From Glandiceps talaboti (lineage: Eukaryota > Hemichordata > Enteropneusta > Spengelidae), in assembly GCF_964340395.1 (NCBI RefSeq), contig NC_135555.1, positions 14,912,246 to 14,976,245 on the forward strand: DNA of 64,000 nucleotides, in the 5' to 3' direction. The translations under genes were made by a program, and so were the position numbers. Positions 37,125 to 50,338 of the stretch are shown here, in pieces. Below the pieces are notes generated by a model, which saw only the letters and a program-made list of their open reading frames with translations, made no database searches and had not been told where the DNA came from. Within the stretch, counting starts at the first letter, position 1. Every line of letters begins with the position of its first letter.

Positions 37125-38642
37125 GCAATAATGACACCTATACAAAGCATAAAAGTTTTTTTTGACAAGTATACGTACTCTTAAAAATGAACTCTCGGAA
37201 GGGATGTCGACCAGTTCATTTCCATAAAGTAAATAATACCATGATAAGCGAATTCTCTATGTAATAAATTGTATGTTGTTGACATTTCTGGCTTTGTGAT
37301 GGTACTATAATGAATCACAGGGCATGTAAATGCAGAATTCATTATAAACTGTTATATTATACAGTCAAGATGTTTTTATTTTTGTATTTACTTGGAGCTC
37401 AGACAACCTCTTGTGTTATGACGTCAGTGCAATCAGACACTAAAAATTCTTGTGTTTACATAATTTTCAGACAATTCTAGTCATGTCATATTTATGTTTA
37501 TTTTAGTATAAAAAAATGTAATATCAGTTGATCAGAAATAAAGTCTATATCTTTTAGCAACAAGTGAGTGTTATGAATCCAATTAAGTTGTTTACTTTCC
37601 TTGTTTGTAACAGGTTCCATTCATCCACGGTCTGATGTCAGCAGTTATATAATTATACCACCCCAATACTTGTATTCTGACAATTTTGACTACTGTACGT
37701 ACGGACCTGACTCTGTTTTTACAACCAAATGACATGTGTAATAATTCCTTACATGTATAATTTGATAACATTATTACATTATTATGATATTGTGTACCTT
37801 AGCGCGTATAAAACAGCAATAATTAGATGTTATGTGCCCCCCCCCCCCCCAATAAGGAACTTGCAAACCCGCCATGTTGAATGTTGTATCATGGGAAATG
37901 TGATAATAAATACTAATCAATTAGTATTGTAAACAATGTTCCCTATTGTTTTCTTCGTTCAGCCAAGGAAAATAGAAAATACTCGTGAGCTAAGGGACCT
38001 TTGTCACGACTCGTCTAGTGACTCATAGTGACAACCCTTAAGTCACGAGTATTTTCTAGCTGAATGAAGAACAATATTGGAAAATAACATAATTATACCA
38101 GCGCCACTGATCAAAGAAAAATTGGGGAAAGTAATGGCAATTTTGAACACAGCAGAACCAGTGACGTAAACAAGCGTTGTCGTGACATAGAACGACTAGG
38201 GTATACATGTACATCCCATATTTTTTGTCAAATGTGCATGGGTGTAAGCGCATTCGTCTGTAATCATTTGACTGCATGGGCAATTAAAACGACCCGGCCA
38301 CCCCTTTGTGATAATGGTAGTGTCATAATGTTCACGACTTTCTCTGACAGAGGGCAGACGACACGACGGACACACAGTGTACAGTCGGACAGAAGTAAAT
38401 GCTTGAATATTCAAGTATTTAAGACGACGGTAGTCTTTACTAGCAAGCCAGCAGATGAAGTATATTCCGCCCGGATATTGCAACCGTGTGAAACATCTCT
38501 CAAAAAATACATCTAATCCGGCAGATTAAGTGCTGAACTGCATTTATCATCGTTATCAACCCAGGCATGCAGAATATGGAAGTGAAACTTGACTGAAACA
38601 AAATACACTGACGATATTAATTAACTCGTGTATCCGTCAAAA
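37125..38642. other. Intergenic region between RNA ligase and CAP genes
   Basis: No gene was recognised. It holds an AATAAA at 37,538, a C-run at about 37,838-37,850, and open frames on both strands at 38,196-38,516 without recognisable domains. Confidence 0.5.
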
Positions 38643-41600
38643 ATGATCTCTAAATCTGAGTTCTCATTGCAAACTGCAGTGTTGGTTTTCCTCGCATGTC
38701 TATCACTCGTACCAGGAAAGAATACACCGTCCATAACTAAATCAAATAAATCCTTCTTCAACCTCAAACCAGCCACAAAGACAGAGAAAACCAATCACCG
38801 AGTGAAACGATCAACTGACTTCAGTACTGCTGACATTGCTAGCCTTCTGGATCGTCACAACTATCACCGCAGTAATGTTGATAACCCAACGGCTGCCGAC
38901 ATGATATATATGGTAATGTATTGAATATTAAAAAAATATCTTTCTAAATTTAATTTCCAACTACATGTTTTACTTTAGAATTATCTCTCTTTGCCATGTT
39001 TCCGCTATTTCTTCCATTCCGGACTTAGCTAACAATTTCGTTATACAATATAATAATATTACGTAGTCCGACGTGTACCTCGACGTCACTTTCCATACGT
39101 GATCATGGCATGGTTCAACATGGGAAGTACAAGCTTTATTACCCCTGAAAGTCGCACAATTACAAACGGAGTTTATGAGCTCTCAGGTGAAAACACACAT
39201 AAAAATTAAACTTATTGTGATATAATTTTTCATACCGACGTATGCTATCGATAGTAGCAACAATACAACACTGGTACTATACTTTACTGTGTTAATTTTA
39301 TCTTTAAAGGGGGGGGGGGGTTGAAGAATATACTTAATCGCATCGACTCGTCGTGTGTCCGATTGAAGTGTATATTTTTAACGAAATTTATTTCCTTACA
39401 TCTCTGAAATGCAATCAGCCAACACCAAAAAAACCGCAATAGCCATTTTAAATTGCGAGGACTGGTATAAAAAAAACAGCAAACACATTCATTTCGAAGG
39501 CAATGTTAGTATAAGAGATGTTAAAGGAAACGACGTGTCATGTGAAAGTGGAGTAGAGTTGGTGGCTGGTACCGGTTGTCAACAACAACCCCGTGTTGTG
39601 TTAGTAATAACGACACTTGTACAGTATCAATCACTCGAAGTAAATAACACGGTTTAGAAGTGTTGTCATTATGCAACAGCTTATAGTTTTGTGTTAATTT
39701 ATTCGATACCTTGTACCTCAACGTTTAAACAAACTCATCAATAATTGTACCCATGTTTAGATATATCCATTGCATGGCCTGGAGGTTAGTTTTTTGTCAT
39801 TAAAGTCTCTGTGTTGTTAGCCGGCAACATTTGAACGTTTGGAATATTTATCGTATGAGAGTAAAACATACACACGAATGGAAATCGAGCTAAACACAGT
39901 GTATTGTGTTGTGATACAAATATTGATCGCGTTTGTTCCAGTTTGTTTATGTAAGTGAGGTTATATTGAGCAGAAACCGGTTGTTAATATTGCCTTAATA
40001 TAAAAAAATATATATAAATACCACCCTAGTCAAGAAATGTTGTAAAGGGACTATTGAGTACTTCCTCAGTCCATTCTCGAACAACTTGAACGACGAGGAA
40101 CGTAAGCGAAATTGGGGATGACACCTAATACATACACGGAGTACGGGTACTCGATTCTATTTCGGGATGGTTTGAGACTAAGACCCAATTACAAATAATA
40201 CATAGGTTTCAGCCCTAGACAATGGAGACAGTTTATCAATCAATAAATGAACAGGTACGGGGTGCAGTATATCAGCCCCCGGGGGATTTACAATGTGCGT
40301 CCGCGGTGAAGCAGTAACTATGGTAGAGGAATCTCTCAGAGAACCAGGTAACCCTGTAGAGGAGGGATATCTCGTAGATCCCTGTTGAAGGTCAGTATAT
40401 CTACAGATCAGTTGAATTGTATTGGTAAATGCCATCGTAAATAATCCAAACAAAGTCTTTTCGATAAAATTGACGTTAATCCCATAACCCTGGGCTGTGA
40501 GCTTTTTAGAAAAAAATTCTTCTGTAAGTGTAAGGATAAACAAAACAGTAGTTAAGAGCCGGTCTCACCTATGCAGACTTGAACTATACTCATTGAGGTG
40601 AAGCCAGGTGCCCCCTAGATATCCAACACTCCAACGCATACACGTACGTTTTATTTATTCGAGTCTACAACCCGTGACTAGTTCACATTCCTGCGTTCTG
40701 AAATTTCTCAAATACATATTCTTGTATAAAATCCTACTTCAGTATACCTAGGCTATGATCTTAAAATTACTTCCCTTACACATGTACAGTACTATTTCCC
40801 TTTATTTTTAAGCCAAGAAAAGTAAACCATGACGTCATGTCCCTAGTGTGTGCCTCAGAAATAAAAAAAAAATGTTAAAACTGTGCTCGAAGTGACTGTT
40901 TTAACTTTTACATTAGAGAATGTTTTTTTTAAACTTACTTTCAACTTAAGTTATTACTTCTAATATTTAAACTCATTCTGTTCATTTTTACTAAAAAAAG
41001 AAAATTAAGCCCGGTCTGTTAAAATCAGCAACAACAAATAAATCAGGGTCGCCAATTTTTTTTTTTTTTTAAATACTATTCTAAAGTCAAAATGATACCA
41101 AAATTAAGTTATCATATTAAGATATCGCTGAATACTGATATGGTTAAGTCTATGGGAAAATCAGTAACATATTTTCTTTTTTAAAAACGCCGAAACCATC
41201 CTTTGTATTTAGGGCCTAGGAACAAACTCTCAAATAGCAAAGTTTGGAGACAACTTCGATTTCCATACACAGAAATAATTATTAGTCATCTAGGCGCATT
41301 TCTCCCTCAGTACGGTATCGAAATGTTGACAGATCTGGACAACTCGAATAGCTGTCTTCAACCGTATCGAAGCTCATATTTATCATTAATTCTTATCAAG
41401 AAGTATGCGTGATCGCCCTAGCCTGAAATTATTGAGTTTTGGCTCAGCTCAAAGCGAACTCTAGTTACTGACCTAAACTCTTTTTTCTTTCTTTTTTTTA
41501 AAGAAAGTACTTAGTCTAGTCTAGAATTTTTTTTTTAGAAATAGGTCCGCTTATAGCTGCAAAACTTACAATTTTTGGAAATATTCTAGAAGTAGAATGG

Positions 41601-44600
41601 CACTGAAAATGATAAATGTTTTAGGACAGACATGAACAAAAGAAACGAGACCGGCATACCACTAAGTGTCACAGTTCACTCTATTGCAATCGCTACTACT
41701 GAGTTTCGCATAGGTTGTTTTCTCAGGCAGAACTGTGGAAAGGTCCCCACATGTATTAATAAGAATACTCAGTATTCAAATCGTTCATAAAATGCCACAG
41801 AGAATTCGATTTATATTAAATATGTATTCAATAAAAAATCAAACTAACAATCCTCTTACAGGTATGGGATGACGACTTAGCCAGCATGGCACAAGAATGG
41901 TCAGAGATGTGTGAATGGGAACACGGTAACCCAACCAACATATCACCGTTCTCAAGTGTCGGGCAGAATTTATGGATGGTTGGAGGTGTCTCGTCTTCAC
42001 ATAACACTGACCCAGACGCACCTGTTGACGCTTGGTACAATGAAGTGCGTGATTACAACTATGACGATTTGAGTTGTTCAGCTGTTTGTGGCCACTACAC
42101 TCAAGTAAGTCAATTGGTGGTGGTGGTGGTGGGGGGGGGGCGTGGCATTCGCACTACAACTGACGTTAAGTGTCTTAATTCTAATGATATCATTCTATTT
42201 TAAAGATACCATATGTAAGTTCGACCAGGTTGTTTTGTGGAATAAACGGTGTAATGTATACCTACTGCCTGTTTCATGTTGTGTACGTGTTCACAGCCTC
42301 CGTTTGATACAACCACGCAGAAACCAATAAGAAATTGCACATTCTATAAGTCTTAACCTTTAAGATAACAAGATCGCATTTTATTCTTGCTACACTGTTG
42401 TCTATAAAATGAAACAAACCATTGAAACGCACTGCAACTAGACATACGGTCTGCAATGTTTTGATGTCTGCATTTGCTGTCTACATGGTGGCATGTTAGT
42501 TCATTTCATTTTTTTAGACAAAATGTTGCAAGAAATTGTATTCTTACAATCTTGCTATCTTAAAGTGTACAATGTGCAGTTTCTTAGTGGTTTCTGCGTG
42601 TTTGTATCAAACAGAGCCAATGAACACTAACATGACACGAGCGGTACTTGTATTATGCTGTCATTCCCATCCTATCTATCTCTTGAACTCAGTAGTTGAG
42701 TTTGCAATTGGTTCGGTTCACTTGACTTGTAATACCATTACTAATGTATACTACAATGTAATGTTATTATGCAGCAAGTGTTTTAACAATATATTAGTGA
42801 ATATATTTGTTAATAAAAGTACAAATATCGATTCTGAGTTGAATGAGTAATCTATATAGGTGTGACCCAAGCCTTAGGTTCATGGCAGTCATTTTTACCA
42901 CAGGAAGGTTACTTGTCTGTGTTTTTACGAATTGTGACTCGAACGTAATAGGTTATCCATCATTCAATTACTTTACCGCAGACATCAAATGTCAGAGAGT
43001 GAACAAGAAGTACACTGTACGATGTACATATAATTGGTAAACCGTTTGTAGTAACTATGCCTATCTATTTCTATAGCTTGTTTGTTTGTTTTATATCATG
43101 GATACGAAGCCATACCAAGTGTTGTACCCCCGGGCTAAAATGTATTGTATTTCATTACCCTGTCACGGGAGTCGTGTTAACTTGCTAAGGTTTTACTGGT
43201 GACAATAGGGTTCTTTTCTGACACGTGTATAATCTGAAGCTTAGACCATGTTCTAGTGATCTGAGCCAGAAGCTGCTGCTATTGGGTTACACAGCAACTT
43301 GCTAAACGCGAGAAATTGAGACGATATATGTTCCTATTTCTTTGTGTTATTGATGATAGACCAGATGTTACCAAATCTTTGCCCAGTGCAGACAGTCGCA
43401 TCTTTATCTTGTTTACGTACCTTTCAGGCGGAACTTTGGTATAGATGTATACCCCGGCTTATGTGACGTCATTATAAACAATGACGACATTTCCAGACAA
43501 ATGTTGGCAGAAAATAAGTCTTCAAGGTACAACATTGAATATGGCATTGTTACTAGTATACTGTCGGCAAGTTTAAAGGGTTATTTGAGAAGCGAAATAT
43601 TGAGGATTATTGAACAGTTTCCCAACAACCGCAACGAAATCCATACCGATCTCTCTGAAGAGATATTCATCCCTAACGGTTTACACTCTTGCTACCAAAT
43701 CACATGATTGTTGCCATGGTAGTCAAAGCAATGAAGGGTCGATTCGTTTAAACTACACTGACCTTATTTTCCGTCCTAAGCAACTTGACTTGAATAAGTA
43801 CTTGGATTCGTCCGTTTCCTACCAAATATGTATATCAAAGCCCGCCCCCTTGCGGTTGGAAGATGCGTCTCAAGGAGAAGGCCGATACCAGACGTATAAT
43901 ACAAGAGCACAAAGAAAGAAAAAATTACGAAAGAAAAAAATCGAACTTTTTAAAAATATTTTTTTAACTGTACTTCTTGGGATAATGGGTATTTCATTTT
44001 CTTGGTACAATTTCTATCAGCCTGAACGGATCTACAGCCAAAAGAAATATACGCTGGTTTTTGAGATGCCCTGTGTCATTGGTAACAGATTGCCGAGTCG
44101 AGCCATGACGCAATGTCTTATTCGTGAACAAACAAACAAACAAACAAACAAACAAACAAACAAATGACTAAATAAATAAATAAAATTATGAATAAATAAA
44201 TAAATAAATGAAAATGACAACAAAGTTTACGAGATTAATCTGGTTCAATGAGGACAGCGACGTTGTGTGGGACCGTTGCCATAGTTTACTGTAGTGACTG
44301 TCTAACCGCTGGGGGGGGGGGAATGATACATTTATTACGAATGAATCTTTCCGTTTATTCTTCAACATTATGTACTTACATATACACATACACCGAATGT
44401 ACAGTTTGAAACGTTTTTTTGTGACTTCGTTCTTTAAGAAAACGAGAAACTAAGTGTAGTGTTGAGTGTCTTGTTAATATCGGTGATGTTGGTTCATTTT
44501 TTCTCTTCAACAGGTGGTATGGGCGTCTTCCTATGCCGTTGGATGCGGGAAAGCTTTCTGTTCAAGTGTGACGTCATCGTCCTTTACCAACGCCGTCATT

Positions 44601-47600
44601 GTTACCTGTAACTACGGACCAGCGTAAGTTTTAAGTCAAGTCACTGTATTACATCAATACTCTCAACAACTGGGCAAAATTGTCCAAATAGTAATTCTTT
44701 GGGAATTTTACGACAAAGGCAAAGTGCACGTGGGCCAAGCGAGTACTAGTATCGGAGGAAGACAGTCATATGACCAATACTTCTGACTCCCTCAGGCTAC
44801 ATTGCCACAGGACTGCTGGACGTTCAGTGTGTTCATTTATGATAAAACGGAATCTAAGATTTCACATATTTCACATTTATCGGAATCATGTTCGATACTT
44901 CAGCTGACATAACATACAACTAAGTCCACGAAACATGAAACAAAACGTCTTCCGACTCAAACAAAAAAATTACGCTACCTTTATCGTTTGTTCAACAAAA
45001 CTCTTACTAACAATGCTATATTTTATCGTCTGGCAAAAACAGTGCTATATTTTATCGTCTGGCATAACAAATACCTTACCAACAGTGCTACATTTTGTCG
45101 TCTCGCTTGACAAATGTCTCTGCTGCTAATGTTAGTAACATTTTTGTTGAGCCAGACGATACGAACTAGCACTATGCACTATCGTCTACCTACCTACCTA
45201 CCTACAATCTAGCACTGTTGGCACGATTTTTATCAAACCAGACGACGTTTTCTCCCAGGTTTCGTGATTTTGGTTGTATCTTTCAATAAAAATCTCATTT
45301 GTGTATTTCAGTGGCAATTACGCACAAACCAAACCCTACAAATCGGGCAGTGCATGCACTAAATGTGACTCAGGTATCGGTGAATGTTACGAAAACCAAT
45401 GCCGTGAGTATAATAGTACATTCTATACACACATTCCACACATAAGTTAGTCCAAGTTATATTTTGATGTTCTATGCAACGAATTTTAGTATTTGTTCAA
45501 CTTCAGCGCCGCATGAACACTGTACACATGTGATTACCATTTTGGTGTCAATATGTGTAACGTAGAAATCACTTTTAATAAAACCAACTAACATATTATG
45601 AAGTTTTGTAATGATGTTTCTACATTCTGGTAAACTTGACTATAATGTTATTTGAGCCCTATCTAAATGTGACTCGGGTATCGGTGAATGTTACGAAAAT
45701 CAATGCCGTGAGTATAGTAGTACATTCTATGCACACATTCCACATTTGCTGTTCTATGCAACACACTTTTAGTTTTGTTCAACTTCTGCGCATGAACACT
45801 ATAAACATGAGAATGACATTTTTAAGAAATCACTAACATATTATGAAGTCATTCTGGTAAACTTGACTCACGTTATTTGAGCTCTTTCACTACCAGGCTT
45901 TGTTAAAGTGGCACAAACTGAGTTTTTCACTCAAGTGAAAATACTTAATATGAAGACCACCATTTACACTATTCTAGTATTATGCTAATACAGATGCATG
46001 CCTTCTATGACATTACAATTGTCTATTGGTATTACTGAATAGTTAACTGAATAGTTGGGATTTTCTTTAATATTTATGTGTGTAACAAATTACGTCATAG
46101 GCTCGTTTATAAGTTGTATCTTGATGCCAGGTTTGAGTTCAACCTATTGCAAGTGATGGTATAAGTATCCTTCAGTAGTATAATACAGCGATTACCTTTT
46201 AAAAAACCCAGCCAAAATTACTCCCCAAAAGATATAAACTCGGTTTATGCCCCTTTAATGAAAAGTTATTGGATAACCATCTTTATTGACTAATCCTGTT
46301 ATCTTGCGTTGGTTACTTGAGGACAATGTTTCACTAAGGGTACCATTCTTCACATTTCTTCCACAGGACTCTGCTCAGACCATAGCGAAGAATGTGGTAA
46401 GTTTACAACATTTCATTTCCCATCTTGCATGTTCACGCGTATGCATTACGTCAGAACATCCACCTCCCGTCAACCCACCTACAACCAACCAACCAACCAA
46501 CCAACCAACCAACCTACCTACCTACCTACCCACCCACCCACTCACCTACCCACACATCCACATACTTATCTACCCTACCCATCCACCCTTACACCCACTC
46601 TTGGTCACCCACCAACCAGACCACCTACCGACCGACCGACATACATACCTACCTACCTGCCTACCTATCTACGTACCTACATACCTATCCACCCACCCAA
46701 CTACCTGTGAACACAGTACAAACGTCACCAGGAAATTCAGGTACTGTTTGCATCATGAATGTATACGAGTTCGTCCGGTAAGAATTCAACTCTTTTTAGA
46801 TTTGCTTCATTATGAAAAAGGAAAAAAAAGGTCTTGATATAACACAAGGGGAAAACTGACATGTTCTTATATATTTCAGAATGTAAAGCCGTCTGTAACC
46901 ACTGTGGATCATTGCATGAGAACTGTACATGTACGTGTCAGAATGGATGGTATGGAAGTGACTGCTCAAGTAAGCGTTTTATATCTTTAAATTTACTTCT
47001 ACCTGCCTTTCTCACACATTTTTCACACAATTGAGTTTCTAATAGGACTTGTTATAACAGTCCAAAATTTTCGATTTGTTTTGTTCCTCATTTTTTTAGT
47101 TCGCTCTACGTATCTACATAAATTGGGGCATGCCCATATCGATCAGTCGATTCATTCACTGAGATGAAAAACTATTGTTGAGAAAAATGACAAAACGGTC
47201 AGTCGAATATAGAGATACAGTTTTGTAATCTCACGTTTAACTGAGTTCAAGTTGAACAATTTGAAAACAGATCTTCTGACTCAGATTTGTTTTCATAAAT
47301 CATGCACTCACCTACAGATGAACGTCCGTTTTATCAAACTAAACTCGTATATATATTTTACTTTTCAGCTAAATGTCGAGATACTCACGCTAACTGTGGT
47401 TCTAACCCAGGCTGGTACGATTCGTCGACATGTAGTTTGGGAAGCTTTGTGCCTGAAAACTGTCCTCTGATGTGTGGTGTTTGCAGTAAGTGTCATTCAA
47501 CTACTAGGAGTACATATATCATCTCTAACTGTATATAAAAGAATTCAGATTTTCTTCAGTTATATTAATCTGTTGCCATTGCCCCATCGTTACATCATGT

Positions 47601-47805
47601 ATCAAATTATTTGTAAGTGTCCTATTTAATTGCAAACATGTTGCATGTAGGTGATTTTTTCTCTAAAAACTTCGCCTTTCAGATGCCGCTGATCCAAACT
47701 CCAATTGTGGTAAGACTTTCGATATGTTTTCTTTTGAAATAAAAAAACATACGACTTTGTGTATGTGTTCATGTATGCACGTGTCTGCCTGTCTGCCTGA
47801 CTGAC

Positions 47806-47854
<49 letters not shown>

Positions 47855-47887
47855 GCTTGCCTGCCTGTCTGCCTGCCTGTCAGCCTA

Positions 47888-47964
<77 letters not shown>

Positions 47965-48211
47965 GTATGTGTATGTGTATGTGTGTGCATGTATGGATGT
48001 ATGCATGTACGGATGTATGCATGTATGCATGCATGTATGTATGTATGCATGTATGGATGTATGTATGTATGTATGTATGTATGTATGTATGTATGTATGT
48101 ATGTATGTATGTATGCATGTATGCATGCATGTATGTATGTATGCATGTATGGATGGATGTATGCATGTACGGATGTATGCATGTATGTATGTATGTATGT
48201 ATGTATGTATG

Positions 48212-48242
<31 letters not shown>

Positions 48243-49195
48243 GCAGGGAAAATTACAGTACTGGTAAACAATATATCTCCCTTTTATTTCTGAAGATAAG
48301 ATATACATCAATCAGACGAAAGAATACAATATACTTGATAACGATTTGGGCTGAAAGAACTATCTAGAATAAGTAAAACATGAAGGAATGTTAAAATAAA
48401 TCCGATTCGTAACTTTCCTCCACAGATGAAGGTAGTGGTAACGGAGTGGCTATTGCTTTGGGTATAGTCTTCACTCTCTTAGTTGTAGCTGGTATTCTGA
48501 TTGCTGGATTCTTCCTCATCAAAAAGTGAGTTTTACATAAACATATATATAGTTATGTGGATTGATTCAGACCCAAAATGATCATGCAAATTGTAGCTCA
48601 AGTGTAAACAAAGTTTACATACCATACACAGGCTTGCCTTGAGGAGTGTGTTCTACCATTGCCGCATAGAGACCTGTCGATTTTACGACGATTTAGGGTG
48701 GGGTGGGATGTTGTTCTACTATTGCCGCAAAAAAGTGAAAGGCATGGTTGGTTTTACGGCGATGATGGGGGGGGGGGGGGTCTACAATTACCGCAAAGAG
48801 GCCAGCGGGTTTGCGACGGTGGGGCGGGGGTTGCTGTTGTTCTAACATTACCGCAAAGCGGTTAGTTTTACCGACTACGTACATGTACGTACCATGCGAA
48901 TATTGAGCAATAAATCAATAAAAACGGTTACCACTGCTTTGTAGAAAGAATCTCTGGGAACACAACGCACGGAGACATTAGGAATAAAATATAACCATTC
49001 CATATTATTTTGTTTGCCATAATTTTCAGATATAAACCACATTTATTGACGAGATGGAGTAACAGCTTACACAACCTGAGAGCTAAGAAGCCGGCGTCGA
49101 AAATTGGAACTGAGACGGCAGATAAGAGTAATGCCAGCACCTCATCTAACAACAAATCAAAGAAGCAAATTAGAAATAAGCCCCCTAAAGTCTAA
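38643..49195 (+). CDS. Membrane-anchored CAP-EGF-ShK protein, 10 exons
   Basis: Exons: 38643-38912, 41862-42104, 44514-44623, 45312-45403, 46367-46396, 46880-46969, 47369-47485, 47683-47709, 48426-48525, 49030-49195; all GT-AG with matching phases, 414 residues. A signal peptide (about 1-25) and a propeptide end at a furin-type RVKR (53-56). The CAP domain (about 65-215) shows LLDRHNYHR, GQNLW, CGHYTQ-VVWASSYAVGCG across the exon 2/3 joint, and the CAP2 signature IVTCNYGPAGN. A Cys-rich hinge, one EGF-like unit (CTCQNGWYGSDC), an ShK-type unit (CRDTHANCG...CPLMCGVC), a transmembrane helix (about 332-355) and a basic cytoplasmic tail follow. Most exon joints after the CAP domain are phase 1. 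CAP proteins are usually secreted; the anchor and ShK suggest a cell-surface role. No ligand can be named. Confidence 0.92.
38913..41861 (+). other. Intron 1 of the CAP gene
   Basis: About 2.9 kb. It holds a G-run (39,308-39,320) and three open stretches without a recognised domain: 39,105-39,188 (followed by a GT), 39,409-39,657 (82 codons) and a 121-codon minus-strand frame at 40,178-40,543. None has a partner exon, so none is called a gene. Confidence 0.45.
43431..43706 (+). pseudogene. Guanylate-kinase-like exon fragment in an intron
   Basis: After a plausible acceptor (ACCTTTCAG ending at 43,429) the frame reads RNFGIDVYPGLCDVIINNDD and stays open to a TGA at 43,705-43,707. YPGLCDVIINNDD resembles the hFDvvIvNdDL segment near the end of guanylate-kinase domains. 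No P-loop or other kinase exon was found nearby. A second open frame (43,708-44,167) continues in another phase with a Lys-rich stretch and a hydrophobic helix. The piece lies within intron 2 of the CAP gene on the same strand. It may be a captured exon, a retrocopy piece or a nested gene exon; the family call rests on one motif. Confidence 0.35.
44130..44212 (+). repeat. (AAAC)n then (AAAT)n microsatellite
   Basis: About 9 AAAC units followed by AAAT units, in intron 2 of the CAP gene. Confidence 0.9.
45358..45885 (+). repeat. Tandem duplication covering half of CAP exon 4
   Basis: A unit of about 305 bp (45,358-45,664) is repeated, with deletions, at 45,665-45,885. It includes the last 46 bases of exon 4, the donor GTGAGT and intron sequence (ACATTCTATRCACACATTCC, TTCTATGCAAC, TGGTAAACTTGACT). 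The coding parts differ only at silent positions (TCA/TCG, AAC/AAT), while the intron part has indels. The second copy could form an extra in-frame exon (45,657-45,707). Confidence 0.8.
46478..46712 (+). repeat. C-rich compound tetranucleotide tract
   Basis: (CAAC)n passes into (CTAC)n, (CCAC)n and mixed ACCT/CATA units in intron 5 of the CAP gene. Open frames rich in Pro, Thr and Tyr come from the repeat. Confidence 0.92.
47798..48243 (+). repeat. (CTGT)n and (ATGT)n compound microsatellite
   Basis: About 165 bp of CTGT/CTGC units followed by about 265 bp of ATGT with GCATGT and GGATGT variants. It lies in intron 8 of the CAP gene, starting about 90 bp after a 27-nt exon. Confidence 0.97.
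48645..48876 (+). repeat. Minisatellite, four units, G-rich
   Basis: Four degenerate units of roughly 60-75 bp each begin TTCTAC-ATTGCCGCA (48,650; 48,714; 48,780; 48,840) and contain GGTTTTACGRCGAT and a G-rich run (up to 14 G at about 48,767-48,780). It lies in the last intron of the CAP gene. The C-rich complement and the G-runs could form quadruplexes. Confidence 0.75.
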
Positions 49196-50216
49196 AATCA
49201 CATCACATACAACCCCTGCTACAACCATTGTAAGCCTTATAATCCCGTTTGCTTTCATCTACATAACAGCTGAGCAGTAACCAGCTTTTGAATTACGTTT
49301 TGATGGTTTCGCCAAGAGACGACGATTGATCATTTTAATTTTTCGGAAAAAAAGTTCTGTTGCGCACTGCCACAACTTGTTTTTTTCTGAAAAGTCCAGT
49401 CCACAATAAGGAAGGCCTGCTATTGGTAAACTGTCGTCAAAATAGAAGCAAACGTGAATTAAGAGCTACAGTGGTTGTATATTATCCGATAAACGGGACT
49501 TGGGGTCCATTTTTTATGATATTACCTTATACCCAAACAAGGAAGCACGCATAAATCAGTACCAAAATGAAAACTTTCAAATACAAATTTTGACGGCATT
49601 TCATAAACTCACATGTAGTGCACATTTTATATAAAAGTGAACTTGACAATGAAGTCACAGCGAATATGTAATCATTTTGGCGGGAAATCTTTATACTTCT
49701 AAAGTCAACGACTTTCGCTATAATTATACGGTTGGAAACGGCATGGGATTTCAGTTGAGAGTAAAACAAAAGATGACACGAATATTTCTGACTGGTATCA
49801 AAATACATTTTATTTAGGGGAGTTTCTTAAAGTTTTGTAACTCTGAATGTTTTTCATTCAAGATTGACAAATCGATACTGCTGAAATACTGTTACCATTG
49901 TGCCATATATTTTTGACAATCATTCCAAACATTTACATTAATTTTACTTTATTGTTGAAGGCTTCCAGGGAAAAATGGTCCCTTGACGCCAAGCCTTTGA
50001 TATCATTTTACACTACAATGCTGTGTTATTTGTGTCGTGTTTCTGTACGAATACATTGTGTACATGTATGTCGTGTACGAATACATTATTTTACCGTACT
50101 CGCACAATTCAATTGCTATATTTTAACCACTAACAACCTTTAGAGCTATCGATGTTTGCTGCCAAGAAACTTGGAGGCTACATGTCTTTCCGCAAAGGCT
50201 TTAATTATTATAAGTT

Positions 50217-50280
<64 letters not shown>

Positions 50281-50286
50281 CATTCA

Positions 50287-50338
<52 letters not shown>

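Noticed and set aside
40178-40543. 121-codon minus-strand frame in CAP intron 1
   Set aside because: No domain, no splice partner and no recognisable family.
45201-45290. CRISPR- or riboswitch-like structure around repeated GCCAGACGATA blocks
   Set aside because: The blocks also occur at 27,110-27,250 and fit a small dispersed inverted-repeat element.
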